The translations under genes and the position numbers were made by a program. Positions 11,180 to 23,084 of a stretch of DNA of 64,000 nucleotides are shown piece by piece; position 1 is the first letter of the stretch, and each line of letters begins with the position of its first letter. The notes beneath the pieces were generated by a model that was not told where the DNA came from, did not search any database, and was given only the letters and a program-made list of their open reading frames with translations. This stretch comes from Scedosporium boydii (lineage: Eukaryota > Ascomycota > Sordariomycetes > Microascales > Microascaceae), in the NCBI GenBank assembly GCA_002221725.1, contig NJFT01000075.1:1-64000 (forward strand), written 5' to 3'.

Positions 11180-12853
11180 GACGGCTTGCGGTATATGGTA
11201 TATTGGACAAGGAGACTTGGGGAATCGGCGCTTGAGGCGAACTCGACGAACGGACACAACGGACCATCCGAAGCGAGGGACGAATACCCTCTGCGGGTAA
11301 CGATACTATTCATAGGCTATTACGACGGAATCATGATGGGCTAGGTTAGGCTGGCTTTTGTTATGCGTTTAGGAGACTCATATTGGGGGATCGTTGCAAG
11401 GGCGGACACCAGGCATGGGAGTTACATTTCGGGGTATTCAACTAATCTGTTCTCTTTTTTTATTTCTTCTGCTAATACCATCGACATGAAGTATACCTAA
11501 GCATATGATATTGTTCATGGCATTGTGAATAATAAGCTCTTCCAGGAAGTGTCAAAGGCATATGCCGGCACATGGCGGCGAGATATGCGTAGACTTCACG
11601 TTGGGCGATGAGCCCAATGTATTGATTCCCCTGTCTGGACCAACCAGTTTACCTTTACGTGGCACGGCACCTTATTCCTGGCAATTATTTTCCATATTAA
11701 ACTATTAAGTGGATCAGAGCTTGGTGTTTCAAAACATCCTGAAGCTACCCAAGGTCTCGTGGCTGTCATCATATCATCGACCGAGACGTCACCATGCACC
11801 TTCGCGGCAGAATTGAGCCGAGATGTTGAAGAGCAACCTGCACAACGGCACGAGACTGCCCTGTTCGAATAGATAAATACGTACTAAAGACTGCCCTCCT
11901 TGTAGGATAAACAGGTGACACGATATTGCATTAAGCCAAAAATGACAAGTACAGAGAAGTCGACAAGACACCAATCAAGAAATCGTAGCGGTGAACCACG
12001 ATTTTGCCCACCAGCGTGGCATGGCCTGATGGAGTTGTCTCTTTGGAGGGTGGTCGTGCTATAAGAGCAAACGGTTGATAGCACATTGACAGCCGGGCGC
12101 TTTTACTCGATGATAGAGCCTAGCTAGGAATGTCATGTCAGCCTTGATCAGGGCTAGCGCCCGTGTCATCATGAAGAAGGTTATCGTTTAAACTCCAAGT
12201 AGTTTCCTTTTGAAAGCGACATGGGGATTCCGGTTTAGATCGATGTCGAGATTCCTGGATCCGATCGGGCGAGCTGAAATGATGTAGCCCTGTCCATATT
12301 AATACAGATGTCTCAATGGTCCGTTGGACTATCGAATCCACCATCAGGCAGAGGCGCCATCTATTATTGGAGCCCTTTGGTTAGCGTCAAGAGAATATGA
12401 GCTTTCCCCAAAGTTAAGGCTCTTTTGCCTCTGTTCCTTCATACACCATGTACAGCTGGCCATGCAACCACCATTGCCTTGTTCTCATTTCGAAGTTTCC
12501 CACTCCAGCGGGGCAATACCTCTCCCGTCTCCAAACGCTAGACTTGGCTTTTCGAGACATCAAGGGTTGCAGCAAGGTCACCGGGGGTCACCCGAGCCAG
12601 ATGTCGCAGTTTGAGGCGCGAAGACCACCATCGTTAATGAAAAATGAAGTAGGCTTCTACAGCTCTCGAAATCTATTAAGTACGTGATGTTACTCCCAAG
12701 AACTCTCATTTACTTTCATCCTCTTCGGTTTCCCCACATGTAGTCATCTTCAATCCTCGCTAGCACTTACACCCTTGCTCGGCAAGCTCCGGCCGATTCC
12801 CACAGCCCCAAACCCGAAGTTTAGAGAAGATATAAAGGCTCCTTCCCATTTCA
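11180..12853. other. Intergenic, no gene seen
   Basis: No frame has protein-like composition or splice support. Moderately AT-rich. Confidence 0.5.
12831..12837 (+). promoter_or_regulatory. TATAAAG upstream of GH64 gene
   Basis: Only 17 nt before the ATG at 12854. That is too close for an ordinary TATA box unless translation starts further downstream, so the functional role is doubtful. Confidence 0.2.
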
Positions 12854-14200
12854 ATGAAGCTCAAGAGCGTCATCAGCCGCCTTCGTGGCAAAGTGAGCAA
12901 GGCGCTTGCCCGGGACACCTCCAAAAGTGCTCCAACCGAGGCGCCTCAAGCACAACAGCCGTTGCAAGAGCAAAGGACCCTTCTCGCAGCCAGTACTTCG
13001 GCGTCACCTGCGCCGCAGGTTTTCAAAAGCATGGCTCCATCCGGCACGGACCCGACAATTAATATCGTTCTCAAAAACAACACCCGCTCGTCCAACCTCT
13101 ACGCTCACATTACGGGGTTTGCCTTCGACAAGGGGAATGCGCCCTTCTTCCTCCAGTCCGACGGGGTGACTCCCTACTACCCGGAGTCTCCCGGCAAGAT
13201 CCTCAGCCCCTTGCCCATCAACTGCGCCATCTCCCTCGGCGCACCTGGCAGCACAAGGACCGTCACCGTGCCGCGCCTCGCAAGCGCGCGCATCTGGTAC
13301 TGCGAAGACGGCCCGCTCACCTTCCTCCTCAATCCAGGTCCGGCCATCGTCGAGCCGTCGGTCCACAACCCCACGGACCCCAACTACAACCTAAGCTGGG
13401 GTTTCGCCGAGTTCACCTACAACGACTTCCAGCTCTACGTTAACGTTTCCTACGTCGACTTCGTCAGCATCCCCGTCTCGCTCACCCTCGAAACCAAGAC
13501 CGGCGAGAAAATGGTCGTCGAAGGCATGCCCCCGAACGCCCTCGACACCGTCTGCGCCAAGCTCCTCGACCAAGATGCCCGCGATCACGCCGGCTGGTCT
13601 AAGCTCGTCGTGCGCAAACCCGACGGGGTCTCGAATCTCCGCGCTCTCAGCCCCAACTCCGGCATCATCTCATCAGGCGGTTCCCTCTTCAAGGACTACT
13701 ACGCGGCCCACGTCGATGCCGTGTGGGAGAAGTACCGTCGCGCGGGTGCTACTCTGACGGTGAATACGCAAAACGGCAACTGGGGCGACGTCCACGGTCG
13801 CGTGACGGACGACGGACTGCTTACGTTTGGCGGCGGGGTTGGCAGCGGGTTCGTGAAACCGACGGCGGCGGATATTTTCAACTGCGATGGCGGTCCGTTT
13901 GCGCGCGGACCCGAGTGGACGGAGCTTCGCGGGAATGTGGGCGCGCGGTTGGCTGCTGCTTTTAACCGCTCGACTCTCCTGGCGAACGATAGGCAGCCGG
14001 AGGGGGAAAAGGTTGATGGGTATTATAGGGAGGTTGTGACGAACCATTATTCGAGTATTTGCCATGAGACGAGCATTGCGGGGAGGGGATATGCTTTCCC
14101 GTATGATGATGTTGGGCCGTCGGGTGGGATTGATCAGTCTGGGTCGCTGTTCCATTCGGAGCCAAAGTTGCTTACTCTGGGCATTGGCGGCGGTTTCTGA
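12854..14200 (+). CDS. GH64 beta-1,3-glucanase, apparently leaderless
   Basis: Single exon, 448 aa. Family GH64 (laminaripentaose-producing beta-1,3-glucanase, thaumatin-like plus beta-barrel fold) is recognised from FAEFTYNDFQLYVNVSYVDF, GRVTDDGLLTFGGG and the closing YAFPYDDVG segment. In the Streptomyces matensis enzyme the catalytic Glu and Asp are 16 residues apart. Here E186 and D202 keep exactly that spacing, so the active site looks intact. The enzyme cleaves beta-1,3-glucan, a main fungal wall polymer. The N-terminus (MKLKSVISRLRGKVSKALAR) is basic and amphipathic rather than a secretory signal, and residues 20-60 are low in complexity. Export would therefore have to be non-classical, or the protein acts inside the cell. 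Third-position GC is high, unlike the flanking DNA. Confidence 0.88.
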   Translation: MKLKSVISRLRGKVSKALARDTSKSAPTEAPQAQQPLQEQRTLLAASTSASPAPQVFKSMAPSGTDPTINIVLKNNTRSSNLYAHITGFAFDKGNAPFFLQSDGVTPYYPESPGKILSPLPINCAISLGAPGSTRTVTVPRLASARIWYCEDGPLTFLLNPGPAIVEPSVHNPTDPNYNLSWGFAEFTYNDFQLYVNVSYVDFVSIPVSLTLETKTGEKMVVEGMPPNALDTVCAKLLDQDARDHAGWSKLVVRKPDGVSNLRALSPNSGIISSGGSLFKDYYAAHVDAVWEKYRRAGATLTVNTQNGNWGDVHGRVTDDGLLTFGGGVGSGFVKPTAADIFNCDGGPFARGPEWTELRGNVGARLAAAFNRSTLLANDRQPEGEKVDGYYREVVTNHYSSICHETSIAGRGYAFPYDDVGPSGGIDQSGSLFHSEPKLLTLGIGGGF

Positions 14201-14800
14201 TGGTTGGTTTTTTTTTATATTTGGTTGGTATATCTTGGTTGAAATGTTTGGTTCATTGCTTGGTTCATGTATTTCTTCAGTTGGTCTCGTGGTGGATCTG
14301 CCAACGGCTTTGGGAGATGTTCTGGCGTTGTATTTTCATCTTCCGTCATTTGTACTCGCATGATTGAAATGGATCAACGATGACTTCTCTTGCCAATGTG
14401 TTTGATGCAAACGACGAAACAGACTGAGTAGCCTGGAGATTATATCTTTCTAAAGAGAGCCATTCCCGTGCTGCGTGAGAAGGTCCGGCTTGCAATAGAG
14501 GCTCATTGTCAGAACCGATTGGGGAATTGATACCTTCAGGGCCACGAAGGACCACGGTCTGAAGCGCTTTGATGTGTGCCCAAGCGAAATCAATTCGTCG
14601 CCTTGCATTGAATCAGTCAATTCATAGACCGTCCTGTACAACACTGCTAAAGTCATTGATGCTAGACACGGACATTTGAGCCGCCGGGCCACTGAGCAGT
14701 TTCAATGTTCTCCGGCTGCCCCTGAAGGAAGCCTCAACCTTCACGTCCAGGCTCCAGACGAGAAACATTGCTATCATCCAAGTACTCACAACCCCTCATC
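14201..14800. other. Intergenic between GH64 and APH-like gene
   Basis: 600 bases with no supported gene. Begins with the GH64 3' end, which has a short T run at 14209-14216. Confidence 0.4.
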
Positions 14801-15853
14801 ATGGATATTGATATCTCCAAGCACGCAGCAGGGCCAGGCAGCTATGACAGACTGTCTGCTTTCCAGATATCCCAGTTTTTGGAGAAGCATGGACCTACAA
14901 CAAAGGACGGCTGTGATCAGCTCGCTGCCCATATTCTAAACTGCCCCGCCTCCCCGACCCCCGTACAGGGTGGGGGCAGCTATACCGTTGCGCCAACAGA
15001 CCCCAAGCAAGCGTCCAAAGTGATCCAATTCCGGTCCAGGCCGTTAGATATGGAACGTGTCGAGCTTGCAAGAAAGTCTTACGGGGATTTCGTCCCCGAT
15101 TGCAAGCACTATGGCACCATGCCGGGGGATGTCCATGTCTATATCCTGGGTCTGGTACCAGGGCCCGCGTATTGCCGAGTCCGTCGTCAGTTCCTCGCCC
15201 CTAGTGTCAGGATGGAGCAGCGTTTGTATCGCATTGTGGAGGACTTTGCAAGGTCCGTCTACGGATGAACATCTGAACCCTCCACTTGAGGCTTCTCGTT
15301 AACAAGAGACTCTAGGTTCTTTGCTTCGGCGTGGAACAATAGGCCAGCCGTTGAGCAGCCTCCCGGCTTACTCGACGAGTATTACGGGTTTCTTGACCAA
15401 GTTTCTCAGCGTCTGTCTCTGCCTGAACGGCTGCTTGCTAAGGTAGATGAGGTCCGGCAAGGACTCCCGCTTCTCTTCAGGCCCGGCTACCCCGTGGTTG
15501 TCCAACATGACGATCTCTTGGAGAACAACATCCATGTGGATGAGGCCACAGGCCGCGTCACAGGAATCGTCGATTGGGCTGATGCCGTCATTGCGCCATT
15601 TGGAATTTCTATCGCCGGCCTCGAGACTGTGTTTGGCGTTTAGACCCTGACTAGTTGGCACCTCCACCCTAGCCATTACAGCCTCCGGCAGCGTTTCTGG
15701 GAGACCTTTTACGGTGAGATCGGAGACATTCCGGAAGAGGACCGGCGTTCAATCGAAGTCGCGCGGCTGTTTGGACTATTTTGGACGCATGGCATTGATG
15801 AAAAGGTTAGGGCAATCGCTGCCCTGGAGGCGTTATGCTTCCTTTTAGACTAA
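14801..15853 (+). pseudogene. Aminoglycoside-phosphotransferase-like kinase, broken by one TAG
   Basis: Two exons, 14801-15252 and 15316-15853, with a 63-nt intron (GTCCGT, branch GTTAAC, TCTAG). The frame is interrupted only by a TAG at 15641-15643. The family is the fungal APH/choline-kinase-like group: KVIQFRSRPLDMERVELARK, YGDFVP and FFASAWNN. It includes a Brenner motif VQHDDLLENNIHVD with catalytic Asp and the +5 Asn, and the metal-binding IVDWADA. All catalytic residues precede the stop. After the TAG the same frame runs 69 more codons with family-like content (TLTSWHLHPSHYSLRQRFWE) to a TAA at 15851-15853. The lesion is therefore recent, allele-specific, or tolerated. The lost C-terminal helix normally packs against the C-lobe, so the truncated product is probably unstable. 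A CAG-to-TAG change would fit repeat-induced point mutation. Confidence 0.75.
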
Positions 15854-16988
15854 CCTGCCCACCACCACCGCCGCCGCCACTGGCCCGTCTCCTAGTTTGT
15901 ATTATAGACCACTTGTGGTAATTTCCGTCTCCGAACTCTCTCTCCTTTCCACAAATTCTCGTATCTTCTCATCTTTCTTTCTCTAAGCTTGTTCTTTGTA
16001 TAATATTTGCCTGGCGCGATGGCTCAAAAGACGGTTGCGATGGTTCCATATTTTACCTCGGATATAATACTTGATATATCCAAGCACTTTTCAAATTTAC
16101 TTCGCGACTATATATACCAATCGATGGTGTTTTTCCATTTCTTGTCCGAGAGAATCTCCTTCGAATCCTGGATCACTAGTAAATTTCAACCTTTCACGAG
16201 ATGAAAGCGGACATTCTGCGCATCGATTGGTTCATTGCCTCGGCAGACAAGCCCCTGACCGCATCACCGGAAAACCAATCACCACTTCAAGAAACATCTC
16301 CCCTTATTCCCAAGCATCGACGGCCAACCGCAGTATTTCTTGGCCTCGCTCCCATCCCATCCCCGTCCCACCCCGTTGTCGTTCGTCCGTTCTCGGTGGA
16401 CCTGGTGTGAATGTGGCTCGGCGGGGGTTTCAGATTAAGGCACACCCAAGAAGGAAGCTGAGGAAAGCGTCTGATCAAATCTTAGTCTCTCGGCGCTCAA
16501 CCTATGTACAAAAAGGGCCCCAAACCAAGCAAACCCACTCGGGTCTTCCAGCGATGTGGGCTTTTCATCACTCACGTCGTCCGGTGAAGGTTCTAAAGGG
16601 CCGACCGGACCGTCCGGCTGGGTAGCAAGAGTGTAACCTTCGCGCATTGCGTTCTGATTTGTCGCGATCTTTTCATTGCGCTTCAATGCGGTCCAAGTAA
16701 ATGGAATGAATGAGCACGTCTGATTAGTTCATTGCTCACGAAGTCAAACCGTAGGGCTTTGGGAAGGGAGGTGATTTATAGAGAGGATGCTCCATCCGGC
16801 TCTGATGCTGGAGATGCGATCCCTTCTTGTCTGGCAACCGTCTCGACAACTCACTTCAGTCGTTCTTTTTGTATTCAAGTGATCGCGACCATTATCGGCA
16901 GCGTGTCTTTTCGCTGCATCCACTCCTTGATTCACTCTCGTTTTTGATTTATTGTTTTCGTAAAGAAAACGTAGTCGCTCCCTTTATA
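15854..16988. other. Intergenic, promoter of GPI-anchored protein gene
   Basis: Contains AT-rich patches near 15995-16130. Frames at 16071-16625 are unsupported by splice sites or recognisable motifs. A CCTTTATAATG runs directly into the next start codon. Confidence 0.4.
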
Positions 16989-19292
16989 ATGTTTATCAGT
17001 ACCTTTCGGGCCCTCGCCACGGCCCTCGTGGCAGGCTCGCTGTGCGCCGCCAGCCCTACGGCGATCGATGTAAGGGTCCTCAACGAGCTCGCCCCACGGG
17101 ATCCCATGGAGGCATTGCGCAACGGACATCTTGAGAAGAGATTGTCCGCGGACTTTTCTCTTGATAGGCAGTGGAACAATGAGGTCTTGTTTGGCGGGTA
17201 GGTTGTTATTCTTCTATTACGTTATTATTTCTTCTTCTTCTTCTTCTTATGAAGATCGGCGCACGTTGCCGATATTTCCCCAGATTCAGTATAATACGAA
17301 GCCCACTGCACTAGCGTAGTGTACACTACACACAGACTAACATGCGCTGGCCTAAAACAGCTCTTGGACCGAGGTCGACGAGCTGGAGCCCAAGCACGTC
17401 AACCTCGAGGTTATCTGCCAGGAATGCTGGACCAAGGGTAGCGTCACGGCGAGGCTCACTACCGAAAATATTTTCGATCCTGTCGTGCGCCTCGAGTTTG
17501 ACGAGGTCGAGGCCTATGTTGACCTTGGCATCAAGTCGAGCGCTGCTGCTACCTATGCCATTGATCTCTTCAGCTCGAGCTCCCCGGTTGGTCTTAGTCT
17601 GCCCGGCCTCGATATCGGACTTGTCTTCCACCTCGACTTGGTGTTTAGTCTCGCGGCTGAGGTTGACTTGACCGGCGGTTTCTACGTCAAGGTTGCTCCA
17701 GGATCGTTTTTAGAGACGGATGTCTTCTCCGGGGACATTGTCGATCATGTCTTGTAAGTGATCTCCCGGATTTATATAGAAGTTCGCTCTGACTACTGTT
17801 GCTAATGAGAAACCCCTACCTGACAGCGATGGAATCGGTACCAAGTCTATCCCGGTTGAGGTAAAGACCGGCACGGGCACTTTCAAGGCCAGTCTCCGTC
17901 TCCGCGTGCAATGCGGAATCGAGGCAGACATCGACCTGATCGGACTTGGCGCCGGTGCCGTAGTTGGCATCTACGCCAACATTGTTGAATTCGTCACCGT
18001 TCTCGACTCCACCCCCGACTGCGCTCTCGTATGTTTGCCTTCTCCTTTCCTCTCTTCTCTCACCCCGGAGGGGAAAAAAAAAAACCATCCCTCTAACATG
18101 ACATTTGTACACAAAACTATAGCAAACTAGAGAATGGTTCGATCTTAACGTTGGTGCCTTCGCCCGCTTCGACGTCGTCGTCGACTTCACCCGCATCGGC
18201 GCCGTCCCCACCGTGTCCACGACCCTCGTCAACTCGCCCACTTGGACGCAATGTCTCCTCGGCGGTGCCCCAGCCCAGACAAGCGACGCCATCCCCGACG
18301 AAAAGAACCTCGACATCATCCTACCGCTGCCGGCTTCCGGTCTGGAATCGGACATCTTGCCCACTCCTTCGCAGGCATTGCCGTCGTCCTTCAGCACTGC
18401 CTTTATTCACACAATCTCGCGTGGCGACTCTTCCTTCGCGGCGACAATTTCCGGTGCTACTGATCTCACTAGCGCGATCGAGGCGATCATCGACCATCAA
18501 CCTTCCAGCGTCGTTAAAATCCCAGGTGGCTCGAACTTCACGGCGACACTTTCCGGCGCTACTGGCTTCACCACCGCGGTTGCCTCGATCATCGACCTTC
18601 AACCTTCCAGCGTCGTCGAATCCGAATCCCCGGAGATCATCACGAGCGCCAGTAACTCCAGTCTCGTCACCTCGACCGTCTACTCTACAACCGTCTACAC
18701 CATCACCAGCTGCGCCGCTGGAGTCATCAACTGCCCCGCCAGCTGGGAACAGCAAATCATCGTCACCCGCACCGTCAGCGCCTTCACGACCGTATGTCCC
18801 GTCGGCGCCAAGGTCACCTTCCCTGCCGAGTCGCCATCCGCTGCCCCCTCTGCCAAGGCGGCTTCTCCCAAGGCTGGCGCGTCTAACCCCGTCGCTTACG
18901 TGCACGTCATTACGGACCTGGTTGTGCTTTCAACTTGTGAGACGCCGATTGTCAACTCGTTTGTTGAGCCTACGACGAGGAAGCCGCCGACGCAGCATAC
19001 GGTTGAGGTTGAGGAGCCTTGGCCTACTGTGGCTCTCGGAAACGCGCCCGTTGTTGTTGGCGCCAGCGACTTGGCCATCGTCGATGCCGCTGCTGGTGGT
19101 GCTTCTTTGGGCTCCGGCAAGGGTAATGGGACGGTGTCAACGGTCAGTCGCGTAGGTGGTGTGAGTCCCACGGGAAGCGGCGTTATCGGGACTGTTGCGA
19201 AGCCATCCGGACCGGCCATCGCTGGTGCTGGAAGGGTCGGAACCGCGATGGGCGGATTGATTGCTTGTTTGGCTATCTTTCATCTTTTCTGA
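16989..19292 (+). CDS. Secreted GPI-anchored Ser/Thr-rich cell-surface protein
   Basis: Four exons, 16989-17197, 17361-17753, 17827-18028 and 18123-19292; 657 aa. All junctions close in frame (donors GTAGGT, GTAAGT, GTATGT; acceptors AAACAG, GACAG, CTATAG). The N-terminus is a classical signal peptide (MFISTFRALATALVAGSLCA). Residues about 70-290 form a beta-rich globular domain with paired cysteines (CQECW; later CGIEAD and PDCAL), like the lipid-pocket-type domains of many fungal surface proteins annotated only with DUF names. Residues about 330-560 are Ser/Thr/Ala-rich and probably O-mannosylated. They contain a duplicated 27-residue unit (373-399 and 407-433). The C-terminus (GRVGTAMGGLIACLAIFHLF) fits a GPI attachment signal. 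Function is unknown; cell-wall or surface location is a firm inference from topology. Confidence 0.85.
18435..18617 (+). repeat. Tandem 102-nt coding repeat
   Basis: Two copies, 18435-18515 and 18537-18617, starting 102 nt apart, encode FAATISGATDLTSAIEAIID... and FTATLSGATGFTTAVASIID..., each ending QPSSVV. The DNA is similar as well as the protein, which suggests a fairly young internal duplication in the surface-protein stalk. Confidence 0.8.
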
Positions 19293-22200
19293 ACCATTTT
19301 ACGGAATTGAAGTTGGGCTTGTGATTGTCATGCAATGATGGATCTGGATATCTCTGATGCTAAGCTGGGACGGTTGGCAATCTTTTCTTACATTCAGATA
19401 TACCTACTTCGTAATTGATCGATTGTATTTACCAGCCATCTTTTCCTTTGTCTCGCCATGAAATGAAGAATGGGCAAGGGAATTTCTAGAAAAGCAAGAA
19501 ATAGACGGGCGCCTCCGATATCCGACGATCTAGTGCTCGGGCGTAGCTCAGCTAGCTGCTGCGCCCCAGTGAGCTGGGACTTGGTGTATCCCAGCTTCTC
19601 TCTGCAAGTCGGGCCCGAGACAAGGGGAGAGCCGCCGGCCGGTGGTGAGATTTACACCGACGGAACGAACTAAGCTCAAGGACTCCAGGACTCAAGGAGA
19701 TGATAGTCGGTGTGTCTATCACGATTGCGCGGTTTTTTGGCCCTATTGATAGCTGTCTTGAAAAAACTGAACTCTGAATAATTACAGGGCATTGTCGCGT
19801 CAGGGAGTTGTCGATATCGCATACAACAGAGCTCAATTGTAGGCACTGGGCTGTCTCTCTCTCCGAATTGTTCAAGTTCTCTTGTTCATTCGGTGAATGA
19901 CTACGCACAACAAAGCATTGTTCTCTCCTCTCTTGACTCGATTCGAGATAAGATAAACTGGAAGGACCGCGAAAGAGCTATTAAGTGATGGCAGAATGGG
20001 GATGACGCTCTGCACCATCGACGCGGGGATGTGAGGACCGGGCCGATTCCTTCTTTTGGCAGCTTGAGGAGGTGGGGGGAGAAGCGACGAAGCCCGTCAT
20101 TTGATGTGTCACTACTTTCAAGAAGAGAACAATAGATGAGACAAAGCCATGGTCACGGTGACACATGGGTGAGATTTTCGCGCCTTGCGACACGGCCTTC
20201 CTCAGCCACTTCTTTTCCCATTTTCGTTTCTTTTGCTTTGTGGATGCGTTTGATTCGAGGCGGATCAATATGTGAAATTGAGGCTTGGCCGCTGTTTTGT
20301 TGATTGAATCAAATGGTTTTCCCATCTTGGGATGGCGGGTGGCTGAGCTATATTTTGGCCTAGGCAGGCTCGGGAAGACGTTGGTGATGCATGGGACGGG
20401 CTTCTAGAAGGGGGGGCTTGGTCGATGCCCGGCTGCACTTGGCAACATTAGGGTCAGCAAGAGCGCTCGCCTACGAAAGAGTATCTCGTGCCCAGCGATT
20501 GCCTGCATGTAACAAACGCACCACTAAAACTGCTCTTGGTTCTTATCATCGGGCCATGAAAAGCAGCAGGACGAAGCAGTGCATAAGATCAACCAAGTTC
20601 ACGGCGTGAGTCGGGTTGGGTTTGCAACCGAGGTTCCGTTGCGTTGCCAGCATTTGGATCAAAAACTGCGCAGAACGGCCTCAAGGCTTGGGCGTGGCTG
20701 GTCTGTCCCAGCCCAATCTCCGCCAATCCCCGTTGTTGATCATTCACTTGTGCAGAGGGTTCAGTATCCAAGGTCTGACTGCATAGTCGTACATGCAGCT
20801 CTGATGCAGCGGTGGTAGCATTGCCACACATTACGAAGTACTTGGGTTCAATATTCCAACGGACCAAGACAACCATGTTTGATCTTGGCCAATATCAATC
20901 AATGGTCAATTTTGAACTCACGAGCACATACTTCGGTTTTTGGACTAGTACAAGGTGCAGACTGATGATGATAGTCACGCTCGTCCGAAGCATATGCGTA
21001 GTTTACTCCCTACTCTCAATATTGATGATTTCACTTCCCTATCGGCCGGATTAGGAATCCCCGGCAGTAGGGCTGTCCCGACTAAGAGAAATCTGGCATG
21101 TAGTGTTCTAGTAGACGCATCTCCCTACATGTGGCTTGCAAGACTCCAGTCCTTTTCGTCTCGATGAACGAGCTGGGGATCTCTGATGCTGCTCCGTCCC
21201 CACTTCAGAACTCAGATCCAAGATCCAAACTTGACCTAATCGGCGACCGTGATGGACATGACGATGGCTGTGCTTCAGCCCTCAGCCCTATAGGGGTCCA
21301 GCACTAATTAAGAGGTTAATACACCGAAGCCAACTTGACCTCTCCTGTCGTGCGGGTAGTTAGTTTTAAGAGCAAGCCGATGGTGCACTCAACCGAGGTG
21401 GAGAACCCGAAATTGGAGCCGTTGTTAATTCCGCGTCTGTTCTATTTTTGTCTCTTTGTTCGTCTTTTAGCGTTGCGTCCGCTAATTACCGCTTGGGAGA
21501 TTGAAACCCTGAAGCGGGCTTTGAATGCTCCTTCCTTCGCCAGGAGAAGTAAGGTGCGTTTTCGTGGGCTTGGGAAAGTGTGCCCCAAGCTCGAACATCT
21601 TGGTTGCCTCCCGTTTGTTCCTTCCGCTACGTTACTCTGGGCGTCGGAGCACAAGACTTTGCACAAGCATATGATGGGTTGTGCTTGCCTCATTTTGCCA
21701 GCGTCAAGCAAGTCCAAGGCTCTCACTTCGGAAACCGCGAACAAGGACCACATCGGATCGATCTCATCGCCTGATGCCTGCCACATATCCCGCGAAGGAA
21801 ACGAAGAATCCTCGCTTGGATTAAGCATATCCAGTCCACCACCAATCATCTCGATTAATCGCGACAACCCGACAACCACGGTCCTGGACTCATCGGTATC
21901 GTTTCGTCTCGACTGCTTTTCCTGTCATCTCAAAGGATTCGCGTCGAGGTCGCGAACCGCCCTCCCGTCATTCACTCGGTGCCCGTGTCCCGATCCCCCA
22001 TCCCTCCCCCTATCCTATCCGCCAAGCCCAGCAATCCTCACAACTTGAGAGGCGAGATCCCTTGCTTTCCGCCCTTTCTATTGGTCAAAACGCGAGCCTG
22101 CACATCTCCTGTTGTCTCTCTTGGCTCCTTGGACTCCACAAAGTATGCACCCCTGAATAACGACCACTCCCAGACCTCCCAGGCACCCCTCAGACCCCCC

Positions 22201-23084
22201 AAGCACGTTTGCCCTATTGGACCTTGCCCCATGCACATCCACATCAACCTCATCTCCTGCTCCAAATCGTGCTGCTCCTGTGGCTGGTTTCCGCCATTTG
22301 GCTTCGGCTTCTCATGTCGCACGACCGACTCACCACCTGCCACATTGATCCTTGGTGGTGTCTCCTTTTTCCTCATGCCCGCAGCCCGTCTTTCCCCACG
22401 CTCATGCTGGACGCTCGTTTGATTGTTAATGATGCCTACTTCGTATCAAGCGGCAATTCTTTAACATAGCCCCCCTTGTCCACTGCCCGCCCATTGCCTG
22501 CGAAGTACCCCCCATTGCCTACCGTCTGCTACCCGCTACCTATGCATGCCTGTGATGGTCTGGGAGTACTTCGGCTCACATTTATTGATTTGATGTCGAA
22601 ATAGTTCACTGCCGCCATCCATCACCGCAGGCTTGACACGACACAACGCCATTCTCATCACGTCCCTTCTATCCGCCGCAATAATATTAGTACTTGGAGT
22701 CCTAACCTTTCCGTCTGTTCCCCAGTCTCCCAGTCAGTCCCCATCGATTCTCTTCGGGCATGCAGGCTTCTTCTCCCTGACTGGGAGCCGCGATTCTTTT
22801 TTTCTCCTAGCTCCGAGACCAATTCGACTCGATCAGACTGGAGCCCATATTATCATTAGTACCTGACCCTTTCTCGGACAGGCCACTCGGATCCGAACAC
22901 TCTTTTCGCCCCCTCGAGCCTTGTCCATAAACGGACATATTTCCTTCTCCAGCTTTCCTCTTTTAACAAGCTTTCCCTCTCACCCCACCGCTCTGTCCAC
23001 TTCCAGATCGACTCTCCCGAATCCCCAGTCCCTGCCCGCTCGGAGGGTCCCCGTATTACCTGGTGCTGTGCCCAAATACAGAAA
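19293..23084. other. 3.8-kb gene-free region
   Basis: No frame with family character or convincing splicing. Contains TACTTCGTA or its complement at 19405-19413, 20832-20840 and 22437-22445. The last 600 bases are CT-rich and look like a long leader and promoter of the Zn(2)-Cys(6) gene. Frames at 21335-22048 and 22633-22866 were considered and set aside. Confidence 0.45.

Noticed and set aside
13673..14155. 160-codon frame on the minus strand
   Set aside because: Antisense shadow of the GH64 exon.
18321..18905. 194-codon frame on the minus strand
   Set aside because: Shadow of the GPI-anchored gene exon 4; Gly/Arg/Asp composition typical of antisense to Ser/Thr/Pro coding DNA.
19540..19625. 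tRNA-like opening GGGCGTAGCTCAGCTAG
   Set aside because: Looks like the start and A box of a tRNA, but no B box or T arm follows and the acceptor cannot pair.
21335..22048. 237-codon frame on the plus strand
   Set aside because: No ATG at its start, mixed composition, no motif and no splice partner; probably chance.
22633..22866. Short frame with a hydrophobic N-terminus before the zinc-cluster gene
   Set aside because: No ATG at its start, within a CT-rich leader; no family resemblance.
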